NCBI GenBank assembly: GCA_937918935.1
Contig: CAKZSI010000036.1
Location: 1 to 64,000, forward strand
Length of the DNA stretch: 64,000 nt
Direction: 5' to 3'
From: an uncultured Chloroflexales bacterium
Lineage (GTDB): Bacteria; Chloroflexota; Chloroflexia; Chloroflexales; Chloroflexaceae
In this document: piece after piece, positions 1-8,415 of the stretch
How positions within the stretch are numbered: position 1 is the stretch's first letter
Layout: each line of letters starts with the position of its first letter
Notes under the pieces: generated by a model
Told to the model about the DNA's origin: nothing
Databases searched by the model: none
Seen by the model: only the letters and a program-made list of their open reading frames with translations
Made by a program: the position numbers and the translations under genes

Positions 1-417
1 CGTGATCAGCCCCAGTTCGAAGCTGCGCCCGTAGCTCTCCACGTGATCGACGAAAGTCTGCGCGAACCCCGGCGCTCTGGGCGCGGTGGTCTGCGCGCTG
101 TAGCCGGCCTTGATGGCCATGCGTTTCAGGGTGTACATCACGTCAGTGATGCGGATCTCCTGGGGACAGCGTTCCATGCAGTAGTAGCACGACACGCAGT
201 ACCAGGGCGTATTGCTGCGGAGCACGGCATCACGCATCCCGGCGGCGATCATGGCAAAGAGCGCCCGCGGGGTGTGGTCCATATCTGGACCGGAGGGGCA
301 AGAACCTCCACACGTGCCACATTGCAGACATGCCTCAAGATGGGGATCAACCGGGGCCTCGGCAACAACTTCGCGGAAAAAGTCAGAGGTGCGCGACAGG
401 GATGCGGATGTCGCCAT
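1..417 (-). CDS. Heterodisulfide reductase subunit C-like iron-sulfur protein (partial)
   Basis: Reading from an ATG at 417, 139 codons stay open to the window edge, so the C-terminus is missing. Two classical four-cysteine clusters are visible: Cys30, 33, 36 and 40 followed by Pro, and Cys74, 77, 80 and 84 followed by Pro. That CxxCxxCxxxCP pair binds two [4Fe-4S] clusters and is the hallmark of HdrC and related soluble electron carriers, which pass electrons to an HdrB-type subunit. The start is supported by a GGAGG about six bases upstream. The partner subunit, if present, would lie beyond position 1. It could also be a clostridial-type 4Fe-4S dicluster subunit of a succinate or glycolate oxidase complex; the carrier role is firm, the exact complex is not. 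Confidence 0.85.
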   Translation of the reverse strand, partial: MATSASLSRTSDFFREVVAEAPVDPHLEACLQCGTCGGSCPSGPDMDHTPRALFAMIAAGMRDAVLRSNTPWYCVSCYYCMERCPQEIRITDVMYTLKRMAIKAGYSAQTTAPRAPGFAQTFVDHVESYGRSFELGLIT

Positions 418-714
418 GAACGCCTCCTCACTGAGTATGCCCGATTCGCCGTTGAAACGGAGTTCAAGGCAAACGGTGCCATGCGCCTGTCCACAGGGCG
501 GATTCCGGCGCACGAGCGGGCCACAACCAGCGTCTGGACAGATTTAACGAGGCCAGCTGCACGACGCAGCGCGACGATGAGCTAATGTCAACGCTTCGGG
601 GTGTAGCCGAAGATTACGATATGTCACGAATGGATATGGGTTGCAAGGAATATAGCACGTTCCGTTATAGGTACCAGGGATGGCTTGATAACTTAACGCG
701 ACGTTCTATTAACC
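418..714. other. Gene-free stretch upstream of the HdrC-like gene
   Basis: About 300 bases without a convincing gene on either strand. It holds the ribosome binding site of the HdrC-like gene and presumably its promoter, but I see no clear -35/-10 pair. Open frames here are antisense shadows. Confidence 0.5.
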
Positions 715-1215
715 ATTGGGGGCGTGGGATCACCCGGTGGGTGGCCCCACGCCCCTGCTCTATGGGGACGCGGCCGGCGCGCCACCACTGCCTGCGGAAG
801 AGCGGGGAAACCAGGTTTCCCCGCGCCCCTCCTCGATGGGGACGCGGCCGGCGCCCCATCACTGCTTGCTGCAGGGCGGGGAAACCAGGTTTCCCCACGC
901 TCCTGCGCGATGGGGACGCGGCCGGCGCGCTGGCGTCGCTCCTGGGAGGACGGGGAAATCGGGTTTCCCCACACCCCTGCTCAATGGGGGTGAGGCTGGC
1001 GCCTCGGCACCGCTTGCGGCAGGGCGGGGAAACCAGGTTTCCCCACGCCCCTGCGCGATGAGGACGCGGCTGGCGCGCCACCGCTGCCTGCGGCAGGGCG
1101 GGGAAACCAGGTTTCCCCGCGCCCCTGCGCGATGGGAACGCGGCCGGCGCGCCACCGCTGCCCGCGGAAGAGCGGGGAAACCAGGGTTCCCTACGCCCCT
1201 GCCAGAGGGGTTCGG
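715..1215. repeat. Tandem array, 74-bp period, of GGGGAAACCAGGTTTCCCC palindromes
   Basis: Six 19-bp palindromes begin at 804, 878, 952, 1026, 1100 and 1174, each exactly 74 bases from the last; a degenerate seventh unit sits near 730. The 55 bases between palindromes are also conserved (a GGGGACGCGGCCGGCG core), so this is a tandem repeat and not repeat-plus-unique-spacer. The copies at 952 and 1174 carry point changes. Frames crossing the array give repetitive pseudo-peptides such as GKPGFPALP and are not genes. Confidence 0.95.
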
Positions 1216-1239
1216 AACAAGGGAATGGCAAACCCGCTC

Positions 1240-2451
1240 TTACGCCCCCCGCCGCGCCTGGAACTCGGCCGCCTGGTACATGAAGGCTTCGAGACGGGTG
1301 GTGAGGTTGGTGCCGCCCTGGGCGTCGAAGGCAATGTCGAGCCAGGGGAGCTGATCGAGGTCGAGCCGCAGCCGCGGGGCGATGGCTGCGGTAATGATCC
1401 CCGGCATGCACGAGAAGGGCATGACGTTGATCACCCCGCATACCCCGTGCCGGGCCAGTTCTACTGTCTTGCCCATTGATAGCAGGCACTCATTGCCCAG
1501 GTCGGTCGAGTAGTACGGCTCGACGTAGCGCATCAGCCGGGCGACGGGGGTCTCGTAGGGGTGGTCGAGCAGGTGGGCCACGGGGCGCGCCAGGCGGCGT
1601 TCGAGCAGGCGCTGGTAGCGGTCAACCAGGGCCATACGGGCGCGGGCCAGGGGCTGCCCGCGCACGCGACAGGTGTCGTCGTAGCGCCAGTTGGCGTAGT
1701 AGAGCCATTCGATGATCGGCGCCAGGTCAACTTCGCCGCCGAGGGCTTCGACCCGGCGCACCAGGTCGAGGTTGCCGTAGCGGTTGTGGCGCAGGTAGAT
1801 TTCGCCGACGATGCCGATCAGTGGGCGGCGTTGGCGGCGCTCCGCCGGCAGTTCCTCAAAGGCCCGCGCGGCCTGTTCCATGACCGTTACCAGCGCCCGC
1901 CCGCCGCCGGCCTCGGTGGCGGCCACCACCTCTTCCAGGCAATGCTGGTAGATCGCGTCGGCGGCCCCCGGCTCGCGTTCGTAGGGCCGGTAGCGGTGTA
2001 GCAACTTCTGCAACAGATCCACCGCCACCGCCCCCTCCCAGATCAGGCGTCGCATGCGCAAGGGGTTCTTGCCCAGCCCCTGGTAGGCATCGTTAACCGT
2101 CGGGCCGGTGATCTCCATCTCCTGCAAACCCAGCCGGTCGAGCGTATACCGCAGCAGGGTGACGTACTGCCCGAAGCGGCAGGAGCCGCTGCTGGTGACC
2201 ATGAACAGCACCGCCCGCGCCGGGTCGAAATCGGGCTGCCGGGTCAGGCACACCAGGTCGCCGCTGATCAGCACGCAGGGGGCGCACTCGCGCCCGCCGC
2301 ACTGGGCCAGCCCCAATGCCAGCGTCTCGTCCGTGGAGGGCGGCAGCATGACCGCTGGCTGCCCCTCGGCGCGGAAGGCCGCGGCCAGGATGAGGGCGTG
2401 GTCGCACATGAAGGGGAAGTAATAGGTCTTCGGGAGCGCGGATATGCTCAT
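1240..2451 (-). CDS. 2-hydroxyacyl-CoA dehydratase D-component-like protein (HgdB/CoA-enzyme activase C-terminal half)
   Basis: A 403-residue protein resembling the C-terminal section of the long fused CoA-substrate-specific enzyme activases, which is homologous to the D subunit (HgdB family) of 2-hydroxyglutaryl-CoA dehydratase and benzoyl-CoA reductase. Recognisable elements are the opening YFPFMCDHA (Cys16), GGRECAPCV (Cys56 and Cys59), SGSCRFGQY (Cys91) and a late FSCMPG; these cysteines probably ligate an iron-sulfur cluster. It lies downstream of the two-ATPase-domain activase on the same strand, separated by 229 bases of palindrome-rich DNA. Together the two products (991 + 403 residues) add up to about the length usually found as one polypeptide, so this looks like a split version. 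The substrate is unknown. Confidence 0.8.
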   Translation of the reverse strand: MSISALPKTYYFPFMCDHALILAAAFRAEGQPAVMLPPSTDETLALGLAQCGGRECAPCVLISGDLVCLTRQPDFDPARAVLFMVTSSGSCRFGQYVTLLRYTLDRLGLQEMEITGPTVNDAYQGLGKNPLRMRRLIWEGAVAVDLLQKLLHRYRPYEREPGAADAIYQHCLEEVVAATEAGGGRALVTVMEQAARAFEELPAERRQRRPLIGIVGEIYLRHNRYGNLDLVRRVEALGGEVDLAPIIEWLYYANWRYDDTCRVRGQPLARARMALVDRYQRLLERRLARPVAHLLDHPYETPVARLMRYVEPYYSTDLGNECLLSMGKTVELARHGVCGVINVMPFSCMPGIITAAIAPRLRLDLDQLPWLDIAFDAQGGTNLTTRLEAFMYQAAEFQARRGA

Positions 2452-2680
2452 AGGTCCGGCGCCTTTCCACTCTCAGGCGCTACACGGTCGCCTCCCGACG
2501 GGGCGGTGTGAAGGCCGCTGGTCATCCACGAACCGGGGCCAGGGGAGAGACGTAGCCTCCCCTCCTCGCCTCGGAGGAGGGCGTGGCCCCCCTCCCAGCC
2601 TCCCCCCGGCTGAGGGGAGGCGCCGGACGCCATCCCTCTCAGGGTGCGGATAGGCGAAGTGCTCACCTGAAAGGCATTGC
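2452..2680. repeat. Palindrome-rich gap between the two activase genes
   Basis: The 229-base gap carries GC-rich inverted stretches (a CCTCCCCTCC/GGAGGAGGG type arm near 2557-2581 and CCTCCC...GGGGAGG near 2595-2620). It resembles the hairpin repeats found in other gaps and separates two halves of what is normally one protein. Confidence 0.5.
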
Positions 2681-5656
2681 TCATAGGCTCTGCCTCATAC
2701 GGAGGCTATCAAAAAACGCCTCGCAGCGGGTGATGATACCGGCGTCGGCGGTGTGTTCGTCAATTTCCAGCTCCAGGAACGGTTTGTCGCCCATGATCCG
2801 CTTGAAGTAGCCGAGGAGGAAGGAGTCGGGGCCGCAGCCGAAATTGGTGATCACAATCGCCTGGAGGCGCGGATCGTCGCGAATGAGGCGCCCGGCGGCG
2901 AGGATCTCCTGTCCGCCGCGCCAGTACATGTGCGGAAACTCGTCGGACAGATCTACCCCGCGCACCGGCAGGTAATCGAGGGGCAGGGGCACAACGCCGA
3001 GCTTGCGGAGCTTGTAGGGCAGGTCGAGGCACAGGCGCGGGTCATTGGTATTGTAAGGATGCCCGACCAGCACTGCTGCCGGACGGTCGGGCGGCAGGGC
3101 GGCCAGGGCGGCCCGGCCCCGTTCCTCCAGCGCGGCGTAGAAGGTGTGCTGGGCGCCACTGCCCGCCGCGTCCGCAGCTTCAACCGCCGCCCACGAGACG
3201 CCAAGCTGCCGGGCCAGGCGTTGCAGGTCGTGGCGCTTGAAGGCCGGATCGTGGTAGCGTATGGCGCCGAGGATGGGTCGCGCCTCCCGACCGTGCAGCG
3301 ACAGATGCGCGGCGACCATGTAGGCCGTGGCGGGGATGAAGGGGCAATAGTTGCTCTCGTGCTGACCCGGCTGGGGGTCCTCGCGACTGACGACCACGGG
3401 CACGAAGAGGCGATCCACGTCTCTGTCGAGGAGATCGAGCACGTGGCCGAAGGCCAGCTTGACGGGGAAGCAGGTCTCGGCGGCGGCATGCTCGAGGGCG
3501 CGGCGCACGAGGGCCGGGTTGGTCGGCTCGGAGAGCACCACGTCTATTCCCAGATGGGCGAAGAAGGCCCGCCAGTAGGGAAACATATCGTAGACGATCA
3601 GGCTGCGGGGCAGGCCGATGCGCAGCCGTCCAGGACGGCGCTCCGGCTCATGGTAGTCGCCCAGCCACAGGCGCTGCCGCTCGGCGAAGTGATCGGGCAG
3701 ATCGGCCCCGCGGGAGCGGGTGCGCCCGGCCTCCTCGAAGCGATCACAGAGCGCGCCGTAGAAGATCGGCGGCTCGCTGGCGATGTTTACCCGGTTGACC
3801 TCGCAGAGGTTCGGGCAGGCCTGGCAGACGAAGGTGCTGGTCGCGTAGCACCGGTCGGAGAGGTCGAAGCCCCGAAAGCGCGTCGGCGGGGCGGCCCCGT
3901 TCGCCTGGCGGGCCAGCTCCTCCCGCGCCAGCAGGGCCGCCCCGATCGCCCCGGTGACATCGTGGTGCGGCGGCACGGTGATGGTCCGCCCGGTGAGGGC
4001 CTCGAAGGCCGCCACCACCGCCTGGTTGGCGGCCACCCCGCCCTGGAAGAAGATCCGTGCACCCAGGGGCCGCCCGGCCACCACCCGGTTGAGGTAGTTC
4101 TGCGCCACAGCGTAGGCCAGCCCGCCCACCAGGTCGGCATGCCCCGCCCCCTGCTGCTGGTGGTGCACCAGGTCAGACTCCATGAACACGGTGCAGCGCT
4201 CGCCGAGGGCGGCGGGTTGCGCGGTGGCGAAGGCCAGCTCGCTGAACTCGCGGCGCACGTTGATGCGCAGCCGGTCGGCCTGTTCCTCGAGGAACGAGCC
4301 GGTGCCGGCGGCGCAGGCGCTGTTCATAGCGAAGTCCACTACGGCCCCGTGGGCCAGGCGGATGTACTTGCTATCCTGCCCGCCAATCTCAAAGATCGTA
4401 TCCACCGTGGGGTCGAGGGCCATAGCGGCGCGAGCCTGGGCGGCGATCTCGTTACGCACCACGTCGGCCCCAACGAAGTCGGCGGTCAGGTAGCGGCCCG
4501 AGCCGGTCGTCCCCACGCCGCGCACCTCCACCCGGTCGCCCACCTCGGCCTGCAACTCGCCCAGCCCCTGCCGTACCGCCTCCAGCGGCCGTCCGGCGGT
4601 CAACAGGTAGCGTCGGGCAACCACCTGGCCACTGGCCTCGACCAGCACCAGGTTGGTGCTGATCGAACCGACGTCGATCCCCAGGTACACCGGGAGGCGA
4701 CCGGCGAGGGCGCTGACGCAACAGATGGGCGACGTAGCCGACCCGGCGACGACTGGGCGGAGGGGCGGCATAGCGCGTCGCGGGGCCGGGGCCTGCAACA
4801 CCGCCTCGAGGCGCTCAAGCTCGGGCAGGCGCGCCGTCTGGCCGCGCTCGGCATCGTCGCGGGCGATCAGCGCCGCGCCCAGGGCCGCCATCACCTCGTG
4901 GCGTTCGGGTACAATCAACTCGCCAGGGGCCAGCTCCAGCACCGTCTCGAAAGCCCGCACCACCGCCTGGTTGTAGGCTACCCCGCCCTGGAAGAGGATG
5001 GGCGGCGTAAAACGTTTGCCCCGTGCCACCACACTCTTGAAATTGCGCGCCAGCGCCAGGCAGAGACCGGCCAGGATGTCGGGCAACGGGCGGCCCTGCT
5101 GCTGGAGATGGATCATGTCGGACTTGGCGAAGACCGTGCAGCGCCCGGCGATGCGGGCCGGGCTGCTCGACTGCAGGGCCAGCCGCGCGAACTCGCCCTC
5201 GATGTTGATGCCCAGGCGCTCGGCCTGCTGGTCGAGGAACGAGCCGGTCCCGGCGGCGCAGAGGGAGTTCATGGCGAAATCAACCAGGCGCATCTGGTTC
5301 GTGGTCACGTCCCAATCGAGGGTGAGAAACTTACTGTCCTGCCCGCCGATCTCGATCACCGAGCGCGCCTCGGGATGTAGCGCGCCCACCGCGCGGGTCT
5401 GGGAGATCAACTCGTTGACGTGACGGCAGCCGATCAGCCGGGCGATGGCCTCGCCGCCCGAACCGGTCAGGCACACCCCGGCGATGGCCGCGGGGTCATA
5501 CGCGGCGGCCAGATCACGCAGGCAGGCGATCAAGGTAGCGCGGGGCCGTCCATTCGAGCGGCGGTAGCGATGGGTGAGGAACGCGCCGGTCTCGTCGAGC
5601 AAAACTACCTTGACCGTGGTTGAGCCGACATCGATCCCGAGGAAACGTTCACGCAT
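2681..5656 (-). CDS. Two-domain acyl-CoA dehydratase activase (BcrAD/BadFG ATPase) with DUF2229
   Basis: A 991-residue ATP-dependent activator that would inject a low-potential electron into a 2-hydroxyacyl-CoA dehydratase or related CoA enzyme. Two ASKHA ATPase domains are seen. Domain 1 has GIDVGSTTVK at 7-16, EIGGQDSK near 102 and cluster cysteines Cys133 (CAAGTGSF) and Cys173 (RCTVF). Domain 2 repeats this with GIDVGS near 326, EIGGQDSK near 423, Cys448 and Cys488. A DUF2229 region follows from about residue 600, with Cys603, 611, 614 and 618. The ATG at 5656 is chosen because the 38 in-frame residues upstream are translated palindrome repeat; the true protein begins just before GIDVGS. 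The usual HgdB-like C-terminus is encoded separately downstream. The family is firm; the target enzyme is unknown. Confidence 0.88.
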   Translation of the reverse strand: MRERFLGIDVGSTTVKVVLLDETGAFLTHRYRRSNGRPRATLIACLRDLAAAYDPAAIAGVCLTGSGGEAIARLIGCRHVNELISQTRAVGALHPEARSVIEIGGQDSKFLTLDWDVTTNQMRLVDFAMNSLCAAGTGSFLDQQAERLGINIEGEFARLALQSSSPARIAGRCTVFAKSDMIHLQQQGRPLPDILAGLCLALARNFKSVVARGKRFTPPILFQGGVAYNQAVVRAFETVLELAPGELIVPERHEVMAALGAALIARDDAERGQTARLPELERLEAVLQAPAPRRAMPPLRPVVAGSATSPICCVSALAGRLPVYLGIDVGSISTNLVLVEASGQVVARRYLLTAGRPLEAVRQGLGELQAEVGDRVEVRGVGTTGSGRYLTADFVGADVVRNEIAAQARAAMALDPTVDTIFEIGGQDSKYIRLAHGAVVDFAMNSACAAGTGSFLEEQADRLRINVRREFSELAFATAQPAALGERCTVFMESDLVHHQQQGAGHADLVGGLAYAVAQNYLNRVVAGRPLGARIFFQGGVAANQAVVAAFEALTGRTITVPPHHDVTGAIGAALLAREELARQANGAAPPTRFRGFDLSDRCYATSTFVCQACPNLCEVNRVNIASEPPIFYGALCDRFEEAGRTRSRGADLPDHFAERQRLWLGDYHEPERRPGRLRIGLPRSLIVYDMFPYWRAFFAHLGIDVVLSEPTNPALVRRALEHAAAETCFPVKLAFGHVLDLLDRDVDRLFVPVVVSREDPQPGQHESNYCPFIPATAYMVAAHLSLHGREARPILGAIRYHDPAFKRHDLQRLARQLGVSWAAVEAADAAGSGAQHTFYAALEERGRAALAALPPDRPAAVLVGHPYNTNDPRLCLDLPYKLRKLGVVPLPLDYLPVRGVDLSDEFPHMYWRGGQEILAAGRLIRDDPRLQAIVITNFGCGPDSFLLGYFKRIMGDKPFLELEIDEHTADAGIITRCEAFFDSLRMRQSL

Positions 5657-5746
5657 AGACGGTCCTTGCACTGATCGGCACACTGCCAGCAGGGTGTTTT
5701 CCTGGGAGGGCAATCCGTCCCGGAGCCTCCCTCCGGACAGGGACGT

Positions 5747-5765
5747 GGGCAAACCTGGTTTCCCT
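5747..5765. repeat. Copy of the 19-bp palindrome family
   Basis: GGGCAAACCTGGTTTCCCT, one mismatch pair away from the consensus, lies just upstream of the activase start and inflates the open frame there. Confidence 0.8.
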
Positions 5766-5944
5766 GCCATCCTCCAACCGATGGAGAGAACCCTCCGAGT
5801 TGCACCCGCAGCCGACTGACCGGCCAGCCGGGGAGAAGCCAGGGTTTTGTCGCCAGCACCTGTTCATATAAGTCAATTTCAGTAAATGAACAACCGGCGT
5901 AGAATTGAGAAGCGCGAACCTCAGAGGAAGGAGCGACAATCGTG

Positions 5945-6247
5945 ATGCGCGATCGCAGCATCCTGCTCACCGGGGCGACCAGCGGCAGCGGGCTGGAAAC
6001 GGCCCGCAGCCTGGCCCGGCAGGGCGCGACGCTGATCCTGGCCTGCCGCAACCTGGAGCAGGCCTACTTTGTGCAACAGCACCCGCGGCGCGTCGCAAAA
6101 CTCGCCACCGACCGGCGGCTGCCCGCGCTTCTGCGTATTTATCGCGCTTCTCTAAGGCGCGTCGCAAAACTCGCCACCGACCGGCGGCTGCAGCGCGATC
6201 TGTGGCGGGTCAGCGCAGAGCTTACGGGAGCGATTGTGGACTTTTGA
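5945..6247 (+). pseudogene. Truncated short-chain dehydrogenase/reductase
   Basis: The first 35 or so residues are a good SDR N-terminus: beta strand, then TGATSGSG, the Rossmann dinucleotide-binding glycine motif, then the ACRNLEQA stretch that follows beta-2. An AGGAAGGAG ribosome site precedes the ATG at 5945. After about residue 46 the SDR fold stops and the frame runs through two copies of a 36-bp direct repeat, ending at residue 100. The catalytic Ser-Tyr-Lys part (normally near residues 140-160) is missing, so the product cannot be an active SDR. I read it as a gene decapitated by repeat insertion plus deletion. Confidence 0.75.
6087..6191 (+). repeat. Pair of 36-bp direct repeats with 33-bp spacer
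   Basis: Identical 36-base copies at 6087-6122 and 6156-6191 (starting GGCGCGTCGCAAAACTCGCC). Because 36 + 33 = 69 is divisible by three, the frame is kept and the peptide RRVAKLATDRRL appears twice. It sits where the SDR homology ends. Confidence 0.9.
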
Positions 6248-6345
6248 TTCTGGATCTGGCGCGGTACATCTTGAGGCAGGGCGGTGTGGCAGAGGCAGTT
6301 CGCGCACCGCCCCTGTAGAGGTCCGAGGAACGCTCGCAGCCCACC

Positions 6346-6645
6346 TCACACTGGCGTGGATGCGGGCTGCGAACCGCCACGCCGGGCCTCGCGGGCCAGA
6401 CGTTCGCGGGCCATTTGCAGCACGGCGCAGGTCCCCCCGCGCCGATCGCAATGCGGGCACCCCGCGACCATGCGCTGCTCGTGCAACTCGATAATCGCGT
6501 GGGCCGAACTCCAGAAGATATTCCTCGGCCCCACCAGGTCGAGCAGGCCGGTACGCCGGAACATATCCATCACACTCGGTTGCAGGGCCGTGAACATCAC
6601 CTCGCCGCCGCGGGCGTGGTGCTCCTCCACAATCTGCCGCAACGC
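6346..6645 (-). pseudogene. C-terminal part of the SulP STAS domain beyond an in-frame amber codon
   Basis: In the same frame as the upstream SulP gene, and directly after its TAG codon (6646-6648), reading continues ALRQIVEEHHARGGEV and then about 85 more residues to a stop at 6346. The continuation matches what a SulP STAS domain needs next: helix 2, the following strand, and a tail with CPHCDRRGGTC that may bind metal. There is no ribosome site or good start codon for separate translation. It is either a broken end, a sequencing error (CAG or GAG read as TAG) or a readthrough product. Confidence 0.75.
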
Positions 6646-8121
6646 CTAGACGCCCATAGCGTCAATCAGCGGCACGCCGCGCATACTGATGACGAGGCTG
6701 TGGTAATCGCCCGCCGTCTCGAAGGCCTCCAGCACCGTGGTCACGCTGCCAAAGAAAACCGGCCCGGTCAGGTAGTAGACATGGATGCTCGGGCAACTGG
6801 CGGTGATCGGCATCCCCTGGGCCTGCAGGAACTCGGGATTCACGGGCGCACTGGTGACAGCCGTGCTGGAAGCCGACTGGCGCAGGTAGATGAGCGCCGA
6901 GATCGCCAGGCCGATAAGGATGGCCTGGGTCAGATCGAGGGCCGCAGTAGCGAGCATCGTAATCAGGAAGCCGGCGATGGCGTGTTTGAGGCGGGCATTG
7001 ACAAAGAAATGGATGCTCTCCCACTCATTCATGCGCCAGGCCGTGACCAGCAGCACCCCGCCCAGGGCCGACAGGGGCACGTAGCGAATCGCCGGGGCCA
7101 GAATGAGCGCGCTGAGCAGCAGCAAGACCGAATGCACCAGACTGGTCACACGGGTTACGGCGCCGCTCTTAATGGCTACACTGGTGCGGGCAATCGCCGC
7201 CGTGGCCGGCACGCCGCCAAAGAAGGGAATAATCAGGTTGCCCACGCCCTGGCCGATCAACTCCTGGTTGCTATCGAAGGGCTTCCCGCTCATCGTCGCA
7301 CCCACCGAACCGCAGAGCAAGCTCTCGATGGCCCCCAGGGCGGCGATCGAGACCGCCGGGGCCAGCAACTCGCTCAGATGATCCCAGGGGATGCCGGCCC
7401 AGGTCAGCCGGTGATCGAGCAGGATGGTGCGGGGTATATCGCCAATGATCGGCACCTGCCAGCTCAGGGCCAGGCTCAGGCCAGTGGCCAGGATGATACC
7501 GACCAGGGAGCCAGGGATGGCTCTGGTAAAGCGCGGCAGGACGATCATCGTCGCCATTACCACTGCGGCCAGCGCAAGCGTGTGCCAGTCGGGAACCAGG
7601 GGATGGGTAAAGTAGTGGATGAGCTTCTCGATGGCATTCTCGGCCTTCGGAGTGGTTACACCAAGGACATTATCGAGCTGTCCGATGGCAATAATCAGGG
7701 CGATGCCACTGGTGAAGCCAGCGATCACGGGGGAGGGAATGAAGGCGATGTAGCGCCCCATGCGGAACAATCCCAGCAGGATCAGCATGATCCCGGCGAG
7801 CAGGGTAGCGATCCAGACCCCTTCGAGACCGTAGCGACCGGCCAGGCCGATCAACACTGCCGACATCGCCCCGGTGGGACCACTGATCTGGTAGGCGGCC
7901 CCGCCCAGCCCGCCGATGATCACCCCGGCGAGGATCGCCGTCACCAGGCCCGCCGGGGCATCGGCCCCTGAAGCGACGCCAAAGGCGAGCGCCAGGGGCA
8001 GGCTGACCGCGCCAATGGTGATGCCGGCGAGCAGATCCTGCCGGAACTTCGTCGGCGAGTAGCCTTCGAATTCCCGGCGCAGCAGGGCAAGCAGAGGCAG
8101 ACGGTCGAGCAGGGTTTGCAT
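6646..8121 (-). CDS. SulP family anion transporter, STAS domain interrupted by TAG
   Basis: A 491-residue inner-membrane transporter of the SulP/SLC26 family (sulfate, bicarbonate or other anions). The typical start, LLAGITIGAVSLPLALAFG, is followed by 10-12 membrane segments, the GPTGAMS motif near residue 80 and the GGVPATAAIARTSV signature near residue 295. The cytoplasmic STAS domain begins near residue 435 and stops inside its conserved core (GVPLIDAMGV) at a TAG, with the remainder in frame downstream. It is divergent from an ArsR-type regulator, and an AT-rich palindrome lies in its promoter region, so repression by that regulator is likely. A bicarbonate role is possible in an autotroph, but the substrate cannot be read from sequence. 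Confidence 0.85.
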   Translation of the reverse strand: MQTLLDRLPLLALLRREFEGYSPTKFRQDLLAGITIGAVSLPLALAFGVASGADAPAGLVTAILAGVIIGGLGGAAYQISGPTGAMSAVLIGLAGRYGLEGVWIATLLAGIMLILLGLFRMGRYIAFIPSPVIAGFTSGIALIIAIGQLDNVLGVTTPKAENAIEKLIHYFTHPLVPDWHTLALAAVVMATMIVLPRFTRAIPGSLVGIILATGLSLALSWQVPIIGDIPRTILLDHRLTWAGIPWDHLSELLAPAVSIAALGAIESLLCGSVGATMSGKPFDSNQELIGQGVGNLIIPFFGGVPATAAIARTSVAIKSGAVTRVTSLVHSVLLLLSALILAPAIRYVPLSALGGVLLVTAWRMNEWESIHFFVNARLKHAIAGFLITMLATAALDLTQAILIGLAISALIYLRQSASSTAVTSAPVNPEFLQAQGMPITASCPSIHVYYLTGPVFFGSVTTVLEAFETAGDYHSLVISMRGVPLIDAMGV

Positions 8122-8139
8122 AATGCGGGCACCTCACTA

Positions 8140-8169
8140 AATATTCAAATACCTTCATATTTGTATATT
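8140..8169. promoter_or_regulatory. Probable ArsR operator upstream of the SulP gene
   Basis: Imperfect palindrome AATATTCAAATA - six bases - TATTTGTATATT (one mismatch in 12-bp arms), 19 bases upstream of the SulP start codon. AT-rich palindromes of this shape are typical ArsR/SmtB sites, and it stands out from the GC-rich surroundings. Confidence 0.7.
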
Positions 8170-8331
8170 CACACAGTGCAGTGTAACAGGGATGCCGGTC
8201 GCTGTCAATCCCGGCAACAAGGGAAGACAGAGAAAGCGGGTTGGTCCATACCCGTACCCGGGCAACCCGGAGGTTGACGCAACCCTCCGCCTTGCGCCAG
8301 GAGAAAGCCAGCTTCTCCCGGCTCCTACCCG

Positions 8332-8354
8332 CCGGGAGGGCGCGGCCCTCCTGG
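8332..8354. repeat. GGGAGGGC-type hairpin repeat
   Basis: CCGGGAGGGC, three-base loop, GCCCTCCTGG. This is a member of the second dispersed palindrome family of the window. Confidence 0.7.
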
Positions 8355-8384
8355 GAATACCCCAACCAGGCTCAGGGCGCACTA

Positions 8385-8412
8385 TTGACAATGAGCCAGA
8401 AATTCGTATAAT
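8385..8412 (+). promoter_or_regulatory. Sigma-70-type promoter of the ArsR gene
   Basis: TTGACA at 8385-8390, a 16-base spacer, and TATAAT at 8407-8412; both hexamers are perfect. The gene start is 55 bases downstream of the -10. Confidence 0.85.
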
Positions 8413-8415
8413 ATC

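Noticed and set aside
715-1215. CRISPR array
   Set aside because: The sequence between palindromes is conserved from unit to unit, so there are no unique spacers, and there are no cas genes nearby.
665-1489. Repetitive proteins with GKPGFPALP-like units
   Set aside because: Pure translation of the 74-bp array in several frames on both strands; no ribosome site.
2753-5380. Long plus-strand open frame (875 codons) opposite the activase
   Set aside because: It is an antisense shadow of a high-GC gene; the minus-strand product has complete ASKHA motifs and the plus-strand one has no recognisable domain.
5657-5770. N-terminal extension of the activase
   Set aside because: The 38 extra codons include MAGKPGLPTSLS, which is translated palindrome repeat; homology begins at the ATG 5656.
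6087-6191. Two-repeat CRISPR (36-bp repeat, 33-bp spacer)
   Set aside because: Only two copies, located inside a coding remnant with frame kept; no leader and no cas genes.
6415-7971. Long plus-strand open frame opposite the SulP gene
   Set aside because: Composition rich in Gln, His and Gly with no domain; shadow of the transporter.
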